Source: Marinosulfonomonas sp. (GTDB taxonomy: Bacteria > Pseudomonadota > Alphaproteobacteria > Rhodobacterales > Rhodobacteraceae). Taken from it: 5,283 bases of DNA. The notes under the pieces are model-generated. The model was not told where the DNA came from, did not search any database, and was given only the letters and a program-made list of their open reading frames with translations. Positions within the stretch are counted from its first letter, which is position 1, and each line of letters opens with the position of its first letter. The stretch covers positions 1 to 5,283 of the forward strand of contig NVTR01000019.1 of the NCBI GenBank assembly GCA_002732955.1. Direction: 5' to 3'. Shown here one piece after another: positions 1-4,880 of the stretch. The position numbers and the translations under genes were made by a program.

Positions 1-1
1 C

Positions 2-1132
2 TCGGCTTCGACTTGGGTTGCTTACGGCCACGCAATCCGCTCATCCAAGGATAAATCCCAGTTCGGCAAGGGAGAGATAAGAGGCATCGCGGCGTCAGAG
101 GGCGCTAACAACGCTACTGTCATCGCCGATCTGGTTCCAACTTTGCTGTTCAGCGTCCCTGGCGGGCCGGCTGCCGCGATATTCCTGGGGGCCCTGTTTT
201 CCTTCGGTTATTACCCTGGTCCCCAGATGATCACACAGAACCCCGATCTGATGTTTCTGATTGTCTGGAGCGTCGCGCTGGCATCAATTGTCGGCGCCGC
301 CTTGTGCTTTGCGATTACGCCTGCACTGGCGCGACTGACACGCATTCCCTTCGGTATCATTGCGGCACCCTTAATCCTGATCATGGTCATAGGCGCATAT
401 CAGTCAACCAGCACGATGGGCGACATCTTCATGCTGTTCGCCTTGGGTACGCTTGGCTGGATGATGAAACATGCCGGATGGCCCCGCGCACCAGCGTTGG
501 TCGGCTTCGTTTTAGCCAAACCGATGGAGCAGTATTTCTGGCTGGCCAACCAGATACATGGCTGGTCATGGTTGCTGCGACCCGGCGTGATTATCATTGC
601 CTCGTTCGTCATCATTCCGTTACTTTTCAGCGGGTGGCGCTGGTTCAAAGCCCGCCGAAACGGACACTCGAACGCCGCCGCCGAAGCGCTGGATCTGCCC
701 GATGTACCAGATAGTAAATCCGTCTCTCTAATCTTGGCAGTCCTGGTGTCGGGCGCATTTGCCTACGCAATCTACGAGATGATGGGCTTTAACCCCTCGT
801 CGCGGCTGATGCCCTCGCTGGCGCTGCTACCGGGCCTGCCGCTGACGCTTTTTCTGCTGTACCGGGCAATACGTGACTATGTGCCAGGCGCTGAAACAGA
901 TTTCAGGGAGCCCGTTATCCTGCTTATGCTGGTCGCCTACGCGATCGCCCTGTGGGCCATCGGTTTCACGATTCCGACGCTGGCCCTGTTGGTCTGGATG
1001 CTTTTTATCCGCGCCCGCATGCGGCTGGTGACCGGCACGATTTACGGTGCGATCGTATTCGGGATCATCTGGATGCTTTTCGACATATTGCGCGGCGACG
1101 CCCCTGTGGGCGTTCTTACCGGCCTCAGTTGA
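2..1132 (+). CDS. tctA: Tripartite tricarboxylate transporter permease, TctA large subunit fused to a TctB-like domain (5' end outside window)
   Basis: This is the membrane component of a TTT-family secondary transporter, which takes up carboxylates delivered by a periplasmic TctC-type binding protein; the substrate cannot be read from the sequence. The frame is open to the left edge, so 376 residues are visible and the true start is missing. Visible residues 1-46 (VAYGHAIRSSKD, FGKGEIRG, ASEGANNA) and LLFSVPGGPAAAIFLGAL just after them match the conserved TctA core. Hydrophobic segments follow up to about residue 211. A polar, charged linker (about 212-239) then leads into a second hydrophobic block (about 240-370) with four likely helices. 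Its pattern resembles the normally separate small subunit TctB: helix, NPSSRLMPSLALLPG, a short charged loop, two close helices, a basic turn, and a last helix ending LFDIL. A usual TctA stops near the start of the linker. The stop lies 18 nt before the OsmC gene. Family call is strong; the fusion is inferred from hydropathy and motif order. Confidence 0.9.
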   Translation, partial: SASTWVAYGHAIRSSKDKSQFGKGEIRGIAASEGANNATVIADLVPTLLFSVPGGPAAAIFLGALFSFGYYPGPQMITQNPDLMFLIVWSVALASIVGAALCFAITPALARLTRIPFGIIAAPLILIMVIGAYQSTSTMGDIFMLFALGTLGWMMKHAGWPRAPALVGFVLAKPMEQYFWLANQIHGWSWLLRPGVIIIASFVIIPLLFSGWRWFKARRNGHSNAAAEALDLPDVPDSKSVSLILAVLVSGAFAYAIYEMMGFNPSSRLMPSLALLPGLPLTLFLLYRAIRDYVPGAETDFREPVILLMLVAYAIALWAIGFTIPTLALLVWMLFIRARMRLVTGTIYGAIVFGIIWMLFDILRGDAPVGVLTGLS

Positions 1133-1150
1133 CCAGACAGGAACCAAACC

Positions 1151-1669
1151 ATGATCGACCCAGACATCATCGAACCCAGCATCGACCCGTCCACCGGAAA
1201 AATCGGTATCCGCCACGTCAAGGCGACCAACGCAGCTGGCACCCGCACCAAAATTCAGGTCCGCGATTTCCCGCCAATCTACACTGACGAGCCCCATTCT
1301 CTGGGCGGCACCAACACGGCCCCGAGTCCGCTGGAGACAGTTCTGGTAGCGCTGGTGGGTTGCGACGGGGTAATCATTAACGGTGTCGCTGCGGCAATGC
1401 AGTTCAGTTACACGGGCGTCGATTTCGCGTGCGAAAGCCAGATCGACGTACGCGGCCCCAAGGGCGTGCCCGGTATCCGCCCCTATTTTGAGACCACAAA
1501 ACTAGAAATCACCATCTACACCGACGAAACCGAGGCGCGTTTTCAGAAATTGTGCAAGAATGTCGAGTTCCGCTGCCCGGTGATGAACCTGCTGAATGCC
1601 GCACAAGTGTTGATGGATGTCACTTGGACCACGCGCCCGGCGGATGAGTACACCGGCAACGTTGCCTGA
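1151..1669 (+). CDS. OsmC/Ohr family protein
   Basis: This 172-residue cytoplasmic protein belongs to the OsmC/Ohr fold, whose characterised members reduce organic hydroperoxides with a reactive cysteine pair; many OsmC-like members have no proven substrate. The diagnostic parts are LGGTNTAPSPLETVLVALVGCDG (residues 51-73, start of the long central helix with Cys71) and KNVEFRCPVMNLL (136-148, with Cys142). The two cysteines are about 70 residues apart, as in the family's redox pair; Cys94 and Cys135 are additional. The length is slightly above the usual 140 because of an N-terminal extension of about 20 residues. The ATG is preceded by AGGAA at a 7-nt gap, which supports this start. The gene begins 18 nt after the permease stop on the same strand with no promoter visible in the gap, so cotranscription is likely. 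No lesion is seen. Whether it detoxifies peroxides or acts in the pathway fed by the transporter is unknown. Confidence 0.92.
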   Translation: MIDPDIIEPSIDPSTGKIGIRHVKATNAAGTRTKIQVRDFPPIYTDEPHSLGGTNTAPSPLETVLVALVGCDGVIINGVAAAMQFSYTGVDFACESQIDVRGPKGVPGIRPYFETTKLEITIYTDETEARFQKLCKNVEFRCPVMNLLNAAQVLMDVTWTTRPADEYTGNVA

Positions 1670-1672
1670 ATG

Positions 1673-1696
1673 GCGAGGCGCGCGCTTGCGCCTTGC
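1673..1696 (+). terminator. Terminator-like hairpin after the OsmC gene
   Basis: A 9-bp stem (GCGAGGCGC pairing with GCGCCTTGC, one G-T wobble) closes a 6-nt loop and starts 4 nt after the OsmC stop. It is GC-rich and well placed to end the permease-OsmC transcript. The following bases are pyrimidine-rich (TCTCCGCCC) but there is no T run, so intrinsic termination would be weak. It may instead protect the mRNA 3' end. Confidence 0.4.
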
Positions 1697-1720
1697 TCTC
1701 CGCCCGAACCTAGCCAAAAT

Positions 1721-1788
1721 TGTCCGGTACGGGGGCCGGGGCCCGGACAGCGCTGTCAGATTAAACTGCCTTGAGCCGGGCTGTCCGG
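1721..1788. repeat. Overlapping inverted repeats across the left end of IS copy 1
   Basis: TGTCCGG (1721-1727), CCGGACAG (1743-1750) and CTGTCCGG (1781-1788) are mutually complementary. The middle element can pair with either the upstream copy (7 bp, 15-nt GC-rich loop) or the downstream copy (8 bp, 30-nt loop). GACAGCGCTGTC (1746-1757) is also a 12-bp perfect palindrome straddling the IS boundary. The downstream arm lies inside the IS and overlaps the promoter spacer. The first arm lies in flanking DNA, so this arrangement is peculiar to this insertion site. No function is assigned. Confidence 0.5.
1749..1760 (+). repeat. Left terminal inverted repeat of IS copy 1
   Basis: Core CTGTCAGA is shared with the right end at 2554-2565 (reverse complement). 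The first base is A where the other ends read G, a possible decay of the usual IS6 GG terminus. Confidence 0.65.
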
Positions 1789-1799
1789 TCTCGTAGCAT
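1771..1799 (+). promoter_or_regulatory. Probable transposase promoter, copy 1 (leaderless arrangement)
   Basis: TTGAGC (1771-1776) and TAGCAT (1794-1799) are separated by 17 bp, each matching four of six sigma-70 consensus bases. The same layout, TTGAGG-17-TAGCTT, occurs at the same place in copy 3. The predicted start site would fall on or next to the A of the ATG at 1806. No Shine-Dalgarno sequence precedes that ATG, so the mRNA may be leaderless. This is an inference from spacing only. Confidence 0.45.
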
Positions 1800-1805
1800 T
1801 TGGGT

Positions 1806-2512
1806 ATGACAAAACGCAGCCCTTTTCGTTACTTCAAAACCTCGCCTGAGATCCTTCGCCTGGCAGTGATGCTGTACGTCCGTTTTCCGCTTTCGCTTCG
1901 AAATGTCGAGGACCTGCAGCACGAGCGCGGCATCGACATCAGCCACGAGCCAGTTCGTTTCTGGTGGAACCGTTTGGTCCGTTGTTTGCCGCTGAGATCC
2001 GCCGGAACCTCGTCCAGAATCTCCGTGCATATTCCAACTGGCAATGGCGCCTGGATGAGGTGTTCGTAAAGATCAACCGGGAAACCCACTACCTTTGGCG
2101 GGCAGTGGATCACGAGGGCGAGGTGCTGGAAAGCTTTGTCACCAAGCGCCGAGATCGCAAAGCAGCTTTGAAATTCCTCAGGAAAACAATGAAACGCTAC
2201 GGTTCACCGCATGTTGTGGTAACGGATAAGTTGCGTTCTTATGGCGCTGCGATGAAGGTTATCGGCAATGCGAACAAGCAGGAAACCGGGCGCTGGCTGA
2301 ACAACCGAGGCGAGAATTCGCACCAGCCGTTTTGACGACGAGAACGAGCGATGTTTGGCTTTCGTAGTATGCGAAGTCTGCAGACGTTCGTCGCCGTCCA
2401 CGCCTCCGTCCATAACCATTTCAACCAGGAACGCCACCTTTACTCACGTGACAACTTCAAGGCCAACCGCACCGCTGCTCTCGCTGAGTGGCGTCAACTT
2501 GGCGCAGCATAA
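1806..2512 (+). pseudogene. IS6-family DDE transposase, copy 1, inactivated by frameshift and nonsense codon
   Basis: Restoring one base gives a 235-residue protein, the usual IS6 transposase length. An N-terminal helix-turn-helix region (PLSLRNVEDL to SHEPVRFWWNR, about 28-56) would bind the IS ends. The DDE catalytic core follows, with candidate acidic residues Asp84 in WRLDEVFVKI, Asp141 in VVVTDKLRSYGAA and Glu170 in RWLNNRGEN, then the arginine-rich RRER block typical of this type. Two lesions are visible by comparison with copies 2 and 3. One base is missing just after the WWN codons (about 1971-1976: CGTTTGG against AGGTTTGG), shifting the frame. CGA at residue 177 has become TGA (2333-2335). 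Downstream codons stay in frame to TAA at 2510-2512. The ATG at 1806 is chosen because MTKRSPFRYFKTSPEI matches related proteins; a TTG two codons earlier is also in frame. No functional transposase is expected. Confidence 0.93.
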
Positions 2513-2553
2513 AGGACAGCCATACTGGCCTTGTGGAGACGAGTTCGCATTCG

Positions 2554-2565
2554 TCTGACAGCACC
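2554..2565 (-). repeat. Right terminal inverted repeat of IS copy 1
   Basis: Reads GGTGCTGTCAGA on the - strand, pairing with the left end at 1749-1760. The stretch just inside, CGAATGC, is shared with the right ends of copies 2 and 3. Base 2566 onward is already the interior of copy 2. Confidence 0.75.
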
Positions 2566-2787
2566 CGCTGGCTCAATAATCGGGCTGAGAATTCCCACCA
2601 GCCGTTTCGACGAAGAGAAAGGGCGATGCTGCGCTTCAGGCGCATGCGAACCTTGCAGAAATTCGTCGCCGTGCATTCCTCTGTTCACAACCATTTCAAC
2701 CAAGAACGCAGCCTCTACAGTCGATCAAATTTCAAGCTGAACCGAGCCGCCGCTCTCGCCGAGTGGCGCGACCTCTGCGCGGTTTAA
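2566..2787 (+). pseudogene. IS6-family transposase fragment, copy 2 (C-terminal 73 residues)
   Basis: This fragment encodes the end of the catalytic domain: the DDE glutamate in RWLNNRAENSHQPF, the arginine-rich RRRERAMLRFRRM segment, and the conserved tail FNQERSLYSRSNFKLNRAAA, with TAA at 2785-2787. The N-terminal DNA-binding domain and both catalytic aspartates are missing. Within the retained part there is no stop or frameshift, so it shows what the undamaged C-terminus looks like. An open frame extends leftward into the tail of copy 1 (from TTG at 2488), but that upstream part is out of frame with the copy 1 transposase and is fortuitous. Confidence 0.9.
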
Positions 2788-2840
2788 CCGATTGAGTTTA
2801 CTGGAAAACAGAGACTAGTTTGCATTCGTCTGACACCACC
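2566..2840 (+). mobile_element. IS6-family remnant, copy 2 (3' third only)
   Basis: Only the last 275 bp of a second IS survive, starting in the codons for RWLNNRAEN and ending at a typical right terminus, TGACACCACC at 2831-2840. Its last 135 coding bases (2653-2787) differ from copy 3 at five positions by eye, whereas copy 1 is clearly more diverged, so copies 2 and 3 are sister isoforms. The left two thirds were lost where copy 1 now abuts, and no 5' half is found on the far side of copy 1. A deletion, rather than a simple insertion, therefore created the junction. Confidence 0.88.
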
Positions 2841-3059
2841 GCCACCTACTTTTGATATTAGTGTTTTCAATCAATTAGTTACTGGATGCGTTTGGGCCTT
2901 TAAGATCTTCTGCCCACCCACGGCACATAGTCATTTCGTGGATATTGGTGGACAAACAGCATGATTGAAATCACGGAAACGTGAGGTTGCTTCCGCAAGC
3001 CACCGGCTTCTGATGGCAAAGTCCGTGTCCTTTCGTGGAGAATTTGGTATGACTACGAT
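2841..3059. other. Stretch without a recognisable gene
   Basis: About 220 bp between the right end of copy 2 and the first plausible codon of the broken gene at 3060. The first part is AT-rich (around 2850-2885). An ATG at 3049 has GGAG 8 nt upstream (3037-3040) but opens only a four-codon frame, ending in TGA at 3061. It could be the original start of the following gene if another base has been lost. Minus-strand frames here show no recognisable motif. Confidence 0.5.
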
Positions 3060-3655
3060 ATGAGAACCGGCAAGATTCCCTTTCGCTTCGACATGACGGA
3101 CATATTGGATCGGGCGCGGCAACGATATGCGAAGCATGTTGGCGACGTAACGTTAACCTTCCTTTCCTCAGCATTGCCGTAAATCCGAAGGACATAGAGT
3201 GTCAGATTGCTCGAGAACTTGTTATTCGCCTTGCTGACAGGCGCGTGCTTTCCGCATGGGAATGCTGTGATGGCTGTATAGAAAACGCCCTTACATCCTT
3301 GCGTGAGATACGGGCAACCTTGGTAGAAAAGCAGGTTGAACTTTCGGACCTGCAAGACGGTTCGTTGTTTCTACTTGTTGACGCCGTGACGCTTGGTATC
3401 CGGCAGTTTCTTACCTACCAAGAACTGTTGAACAGGTCCGACGACGCGCCGCGACACCCTCGCTTTGGTGGATTCTACCGACCAGAAGATGTTCGGCAGT
3501 CCCATTTTGACGCGTTGGAGGTGTTGCGGGGTCATCTTAGCCGGTGCTTGGGTCAGGTTGCTGCGAATGGAGGAATGGACCTGCCACAAGAAGGGCTTGT
3601 AAAGAGCTACCAAGACGGCTGGCAGCTAGAAGCTTATGAAAGCGCGCTGATTTGA
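3060..3655 (+). pseudogene. Unrecognised gene broken by a frameshift (about 198 codons)
   Basis: Two overlapping frames together read as one soluble, mostly helical protein. The first runs from ATG 3060 to TAA 3180 (40 codons, with FRFDMTDILDRARQRYAKHV). The second is open from before 3182 to TGA 3653-3655 (157 codons, starting NPKDIECQIARELVIRLADR). Joining them somewhere in 3157-3182, by adding one lost base or by reading -1, gives a continuous sequence such as VTLTLPFLSIAVNPKDIE. The second part includes a cysteine cluster (SAWECCDGC), a long helical region rich in Glu, Leu and Arg, and later HPRFGGFYRPEDVR. Starting the gene at the GTG at 3245 would ignore the convincing coding sequence upstream. 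No clear signal peptide, membrane segment or catalytic motif is seen. I do not recognise the family. A sequencing error rather than a real mutation cannot be excluded. It converges with the truncated gene at 3769. Confidence 0.6.
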
Positions 3656-3673
3656 CACTACTAGCAGTAAAAA

Positions 3674-3705
3674 GGCCGCGCCCGAAGGTACGTCCAGTTC
3701 GGCGC
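3674..3705 (-). terminator. Possible terminator for the leftward truncated gene
   Basis: On the - strand GCGCCGAA (3705-3698) pairs with TTCGGGCGC (3686-3678) with one bulged base and an 11-nt loop, followed after GGCC by a run of five Ts (3673-3669). It lies about 65 nt beyond the stop of the - strand fragment at 3769. The T run is separated from the stem, so it is only a fair terminator candidate. Confidence 0.35.
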
Positions 3706-3768
3706 TGGTCTGTGTCAGGGCCTATGCGATAGGGGTTTTCCGCAGATAACCCGCGCCATCGCTGACAG

Positions 3769-4017
3769 TTAGCGATTGTTCCAACGCCTGAACATTTCAA
3801 CAAGTCGCACATCTTGTTTCAGGCTTGGGTTGGCTTCCCCGATCCGACTAAGGGTCGCGTCGATTTCGTAGGGCCAACTGTTTGCGTTTTCAGGCAGCAC
3901 AAGATACAGAATTTCAAGCAGGCGTTCAGGGTGCTTGTCCACAAAGTTGCCTTCGTCACTTCGGATGGACGGCAACATAATATGGTCGCGTTCCTTTGGG
4001 CTTAGAAGCGGTAATAT
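3769..4017 (-). pseudogene. C-terminal 82 codons of an unrecognised protein, cut by IS copy 3
   Basis: The frame ends at TAA (3771-3769) and is open back to the IS boundary at 4017/4018. It has convincing coding character: ERDHIMLPSIRSDEGNFVDK, then HPERLLEILYLVLPENANSW, then EIDATLSRIGEANPSL and a basic end FRRWNNR. It looks like the helical tail of a larger cytoplasmic protein. The open frame continues by chance for 110 codons antisense through the IS (start at 4347), so an automated caller may report a false 192-residue chimeric protein. I do not recognise the family. It converges with the frameshifted gene at 3060-3655. Its 5' part is not present on the other side of copy 3 beyond, at most, the four codons at 4850. 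Confidence 0.6.
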
Positions 4018-4037
4018 GGCATTGTCAGAGGAAACCG
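4018..4037 (+). repeat. Left terminal inverted repeat of IS copy 3
   Basis: Begins GGCATTGTCAGAGGAAAC; matches the right end (complement of 4817-4836) at 14 of 20 positions by eye. Confidence 0.75.
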
Positions 4038-4039
4038 GC

Positions 4040-4068
4040 TTGAGGCGGGCAGGGCAGTTGCGTAGCTT
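4040..4068 (+). promoter_or_regulatory. Probable transposase promoter, copy 3
   Basis: TTGAGG (4040-4045), a 17-bp spacer and TAGCTT (4063-4068) match the layout in copy 1 exactly. The expected start site is near the ATG at 4075, again leaving no room for a leader or ribosome binding site. The -10 element is weaker than in copy 1. Confidence 0.4.
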
Positions 4069-4074
4069 AGTCGG

Positions 4075-4783
4075 ATGAAAAAAACGCGACCCATTCAAAT
4101 ATTTCAAGACCAGCCCTGAAATCATCCGTCTGGCGGTGATGATGTATGTTCGGTTCCCGCTTTCGCTTCGAAATGTTGAGGATTTGCTGGACGAGCATGG
4201 CATCGATATCAGCCACGAGACGGTTCGATCTTGGTGGAACAGGTTTGGTCCGATGTTCGCCGCTGAAATTCTTAAAAGGCGCGCCCAGCAGTTACGGGCA
4301 CATTCAAACTGGCAGTGGCACCTGGACGAGGTTTTCATGAAGATCAACGGCGAGACCCGTTACCTTTGGCGGGCAGCTGATCACGAGGGTGAGGTGCTTG
4401 AGAATTTTGTCACGTAGCGTCGGGATCGAAAGGCGGCTTTGAAATTCCTCAGGAAAACCATGAAATGCTATGGTCGGCCCCATGTCATCGTGACCGATCT
4501 ACTGCGGTCTTACGGCGCCGCGATGAAGTTTGTGGGGAACGCTCACCGACAAGAAACAGGGCGTTGGCTGAATAACCGCGCTGAGAATTCTCATCTTCCG
4601 TTTCGACGACGAGAACGAGCAATGCTGCGCTTATGAGGAATGCGAGCCTTGCAGAAATTCGTCGCCGTGCATTCCTCTGTTCACAACTATTTCAACCAAG
4701 AACGCAGCCTCTACAGTCGATCAAATCTCAAGCTGAACCGAGCCGCCACTCTCGCCGAGTGGCGCGACCTCTGCGCCGCTTAA
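4075..4783 (+). pseudogene. IS6-family DDE transposase, copy 3, three disabling lesions
   Basis: This is the same 235-residue transposase as copy 1, with the helix-turn-helix region, WHLDEVFMKING (first Asp), VIVTDLLRSYGAA (second Asp) and RWLNNRAEN (Glu). There are three lesions. The start ATG is followed by seven As where six are needed to enter the RDPFKYFKTSPEI frame, a +1 slip in a homopolymer. Residue 114 is TAG (4415-4417) where copy 1 has AAG. Residue 187 is TGA (4634-4636) where copy 2 has AGG. After each stop the frame stays correct to TAA at 4781-4783. The GTG at 4136 could start a shorter product, but that would lack the N-terminal region and meet the first stop after 93 residues. 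The element cannot move by itself. Confidence 0.93.
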
Positions 4784-4816
4784 CCGATAGATTTTACTGG
4801 AAAACAGAGACCAGTT

Positions 4817-4836
4817 GGCATTCGTCTGACACCACC
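4817..4836 (-). repeat. Right terminal inverted repeat of IS copy 3
   Basis: The - strand reads GGTGGTGTCAGACGAATGCC. The same terminus ends copy 2 at 2840, after which the two flanks diverge (GCCACC after copy 2, GTTGTCC after copy 3), with one shared G. Confidence 0.78.
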
Positions 4837-4850
4837 GTTGTCCGCTTCAT
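4837..4850 (-). pseudogene. Severed start of a gene (first four codons)
   Basis: On the - strand an ATG (4850-4848) follows AAGGAGG (4862-4856) at a 5-nt gap and lies 30 nt beyond the stop of the cysteine-desulfurase-like gene. This is the arrangement of the next gene in an operon. It reads M-K-R-T and then enters the IS at 4836, where the frame continues as VVSDECQLVSVFQ and stops at 4794 (18 residues in all). The identity of the lost gene cannot be known from four codons. Confidence 0.6.
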
Positions 4851-4854
4851 AGTA

Positions 4855-4863
4855 TCCTCCTTT
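4855..4863 (-). promoter_or_regulatory. Strong ribosome binding site of the severed gene
   Basis: AAAGGAGGA on the - strand is near-perfectly complementary to the 16S rRNA tail and spaced 5 nt from the ATG. It is the best such site in the window and the main evidence that a real gene began here. Confidence 0.65.
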
Positions 4864-4880
4864 GTAGTTTAGTTTCAAAT

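Larger units (their letters stand above)
1749..2565 (+). mobile_element. IS6-family insertion sequence, copy 1 (both ends present, transposase broken)
   Basis: This element of about 817 bp holds one transposase gene and imperfect terminal inverted repeats. The left end reads AGCGCTGTCAGA (1749-1760) and the complement of the right end reads GGTGCTGTCAGA (2554-2565), with partial similarity further inward. Size, single gene and transposase type fit IS6. The 8-bp flanks, GCCCGGAC on the left and CGCTGGCT on the right, do not match, so no target duplication survives. The right flank is directly the interior of a second IS copy. IS6 elements move by cointegrate formation and can delete adjacent DNA, which would explain both observations. 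The outermost bases are set by comparison with copy 3 and could be off by one or two. Confidence 0.9.
4018..4836 (+). mobile_element. IS6-family insertion sequence, copy 3 (both ends present, transposase broken)
   Basis: This 819-bp element begins GGCATTGTCAGAGGAA at the left. The complement of its right end begins GGTGGTGTCAGACGAA, matching at 14 of 20 positions with the GG terminus usual in IS6. It carries one transposase gene in the same orientation as copies 1 and 2. The flanking octamers GGTAATAT (4010-4017) and GTTGTCCG (4837-4844) do not match, so there is no target duplication. It interrupts two - strand genes: one keeps only its 3' end at the left, the other only its first codons at the right. 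A deletion or IS-IS recombination beside the element is the simplest explanation. Confidence 0.92.

Noticed and set aside
143..1132. Permease gene starting at TTG 143
   Set aside because: The conserved TctA core continues upstream to the window edge in the same frame, so the TTG is internal.
2488..2787. Open frame of 99 codons running from the tail of copy 1 into copy 2
   Set aside because: The first part is out of frame with the copy 1 transposase and the start is a TTG inside coding sequence; only the copy 2 transposase tail is real.
2931..3195. Minus-strand frames with a stretch reading FSTKGHGL that hints at a histidine kinase ATP-binding box
   Set aside because: Only a few residues match, neighbouring residues do not, and the start lies antisense to the better-supported gene at 3060-3655.
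3245..3655. A separate 136-residue gene starting at GTG 3245
   Set aside because: Coding-like sequence continues in frame upstream to about 3160 and joins the preceding frame; the GTG has no convincing ribosome binding site.
3758..3776. Hairpin ATCGCT-7 nt-AGCGAT over the stop of the minus-strand fragment
   Set aside because: The stem is only six pairs with mixed composition and no T run; better explained by chance.
3769..4347. A 192-residue minus-strand protein
   Set aside because: Its first 110 codons are antisense to the IS6 transposase and only the last 82 are outside the IS; the junction falls exactly at the IS end.
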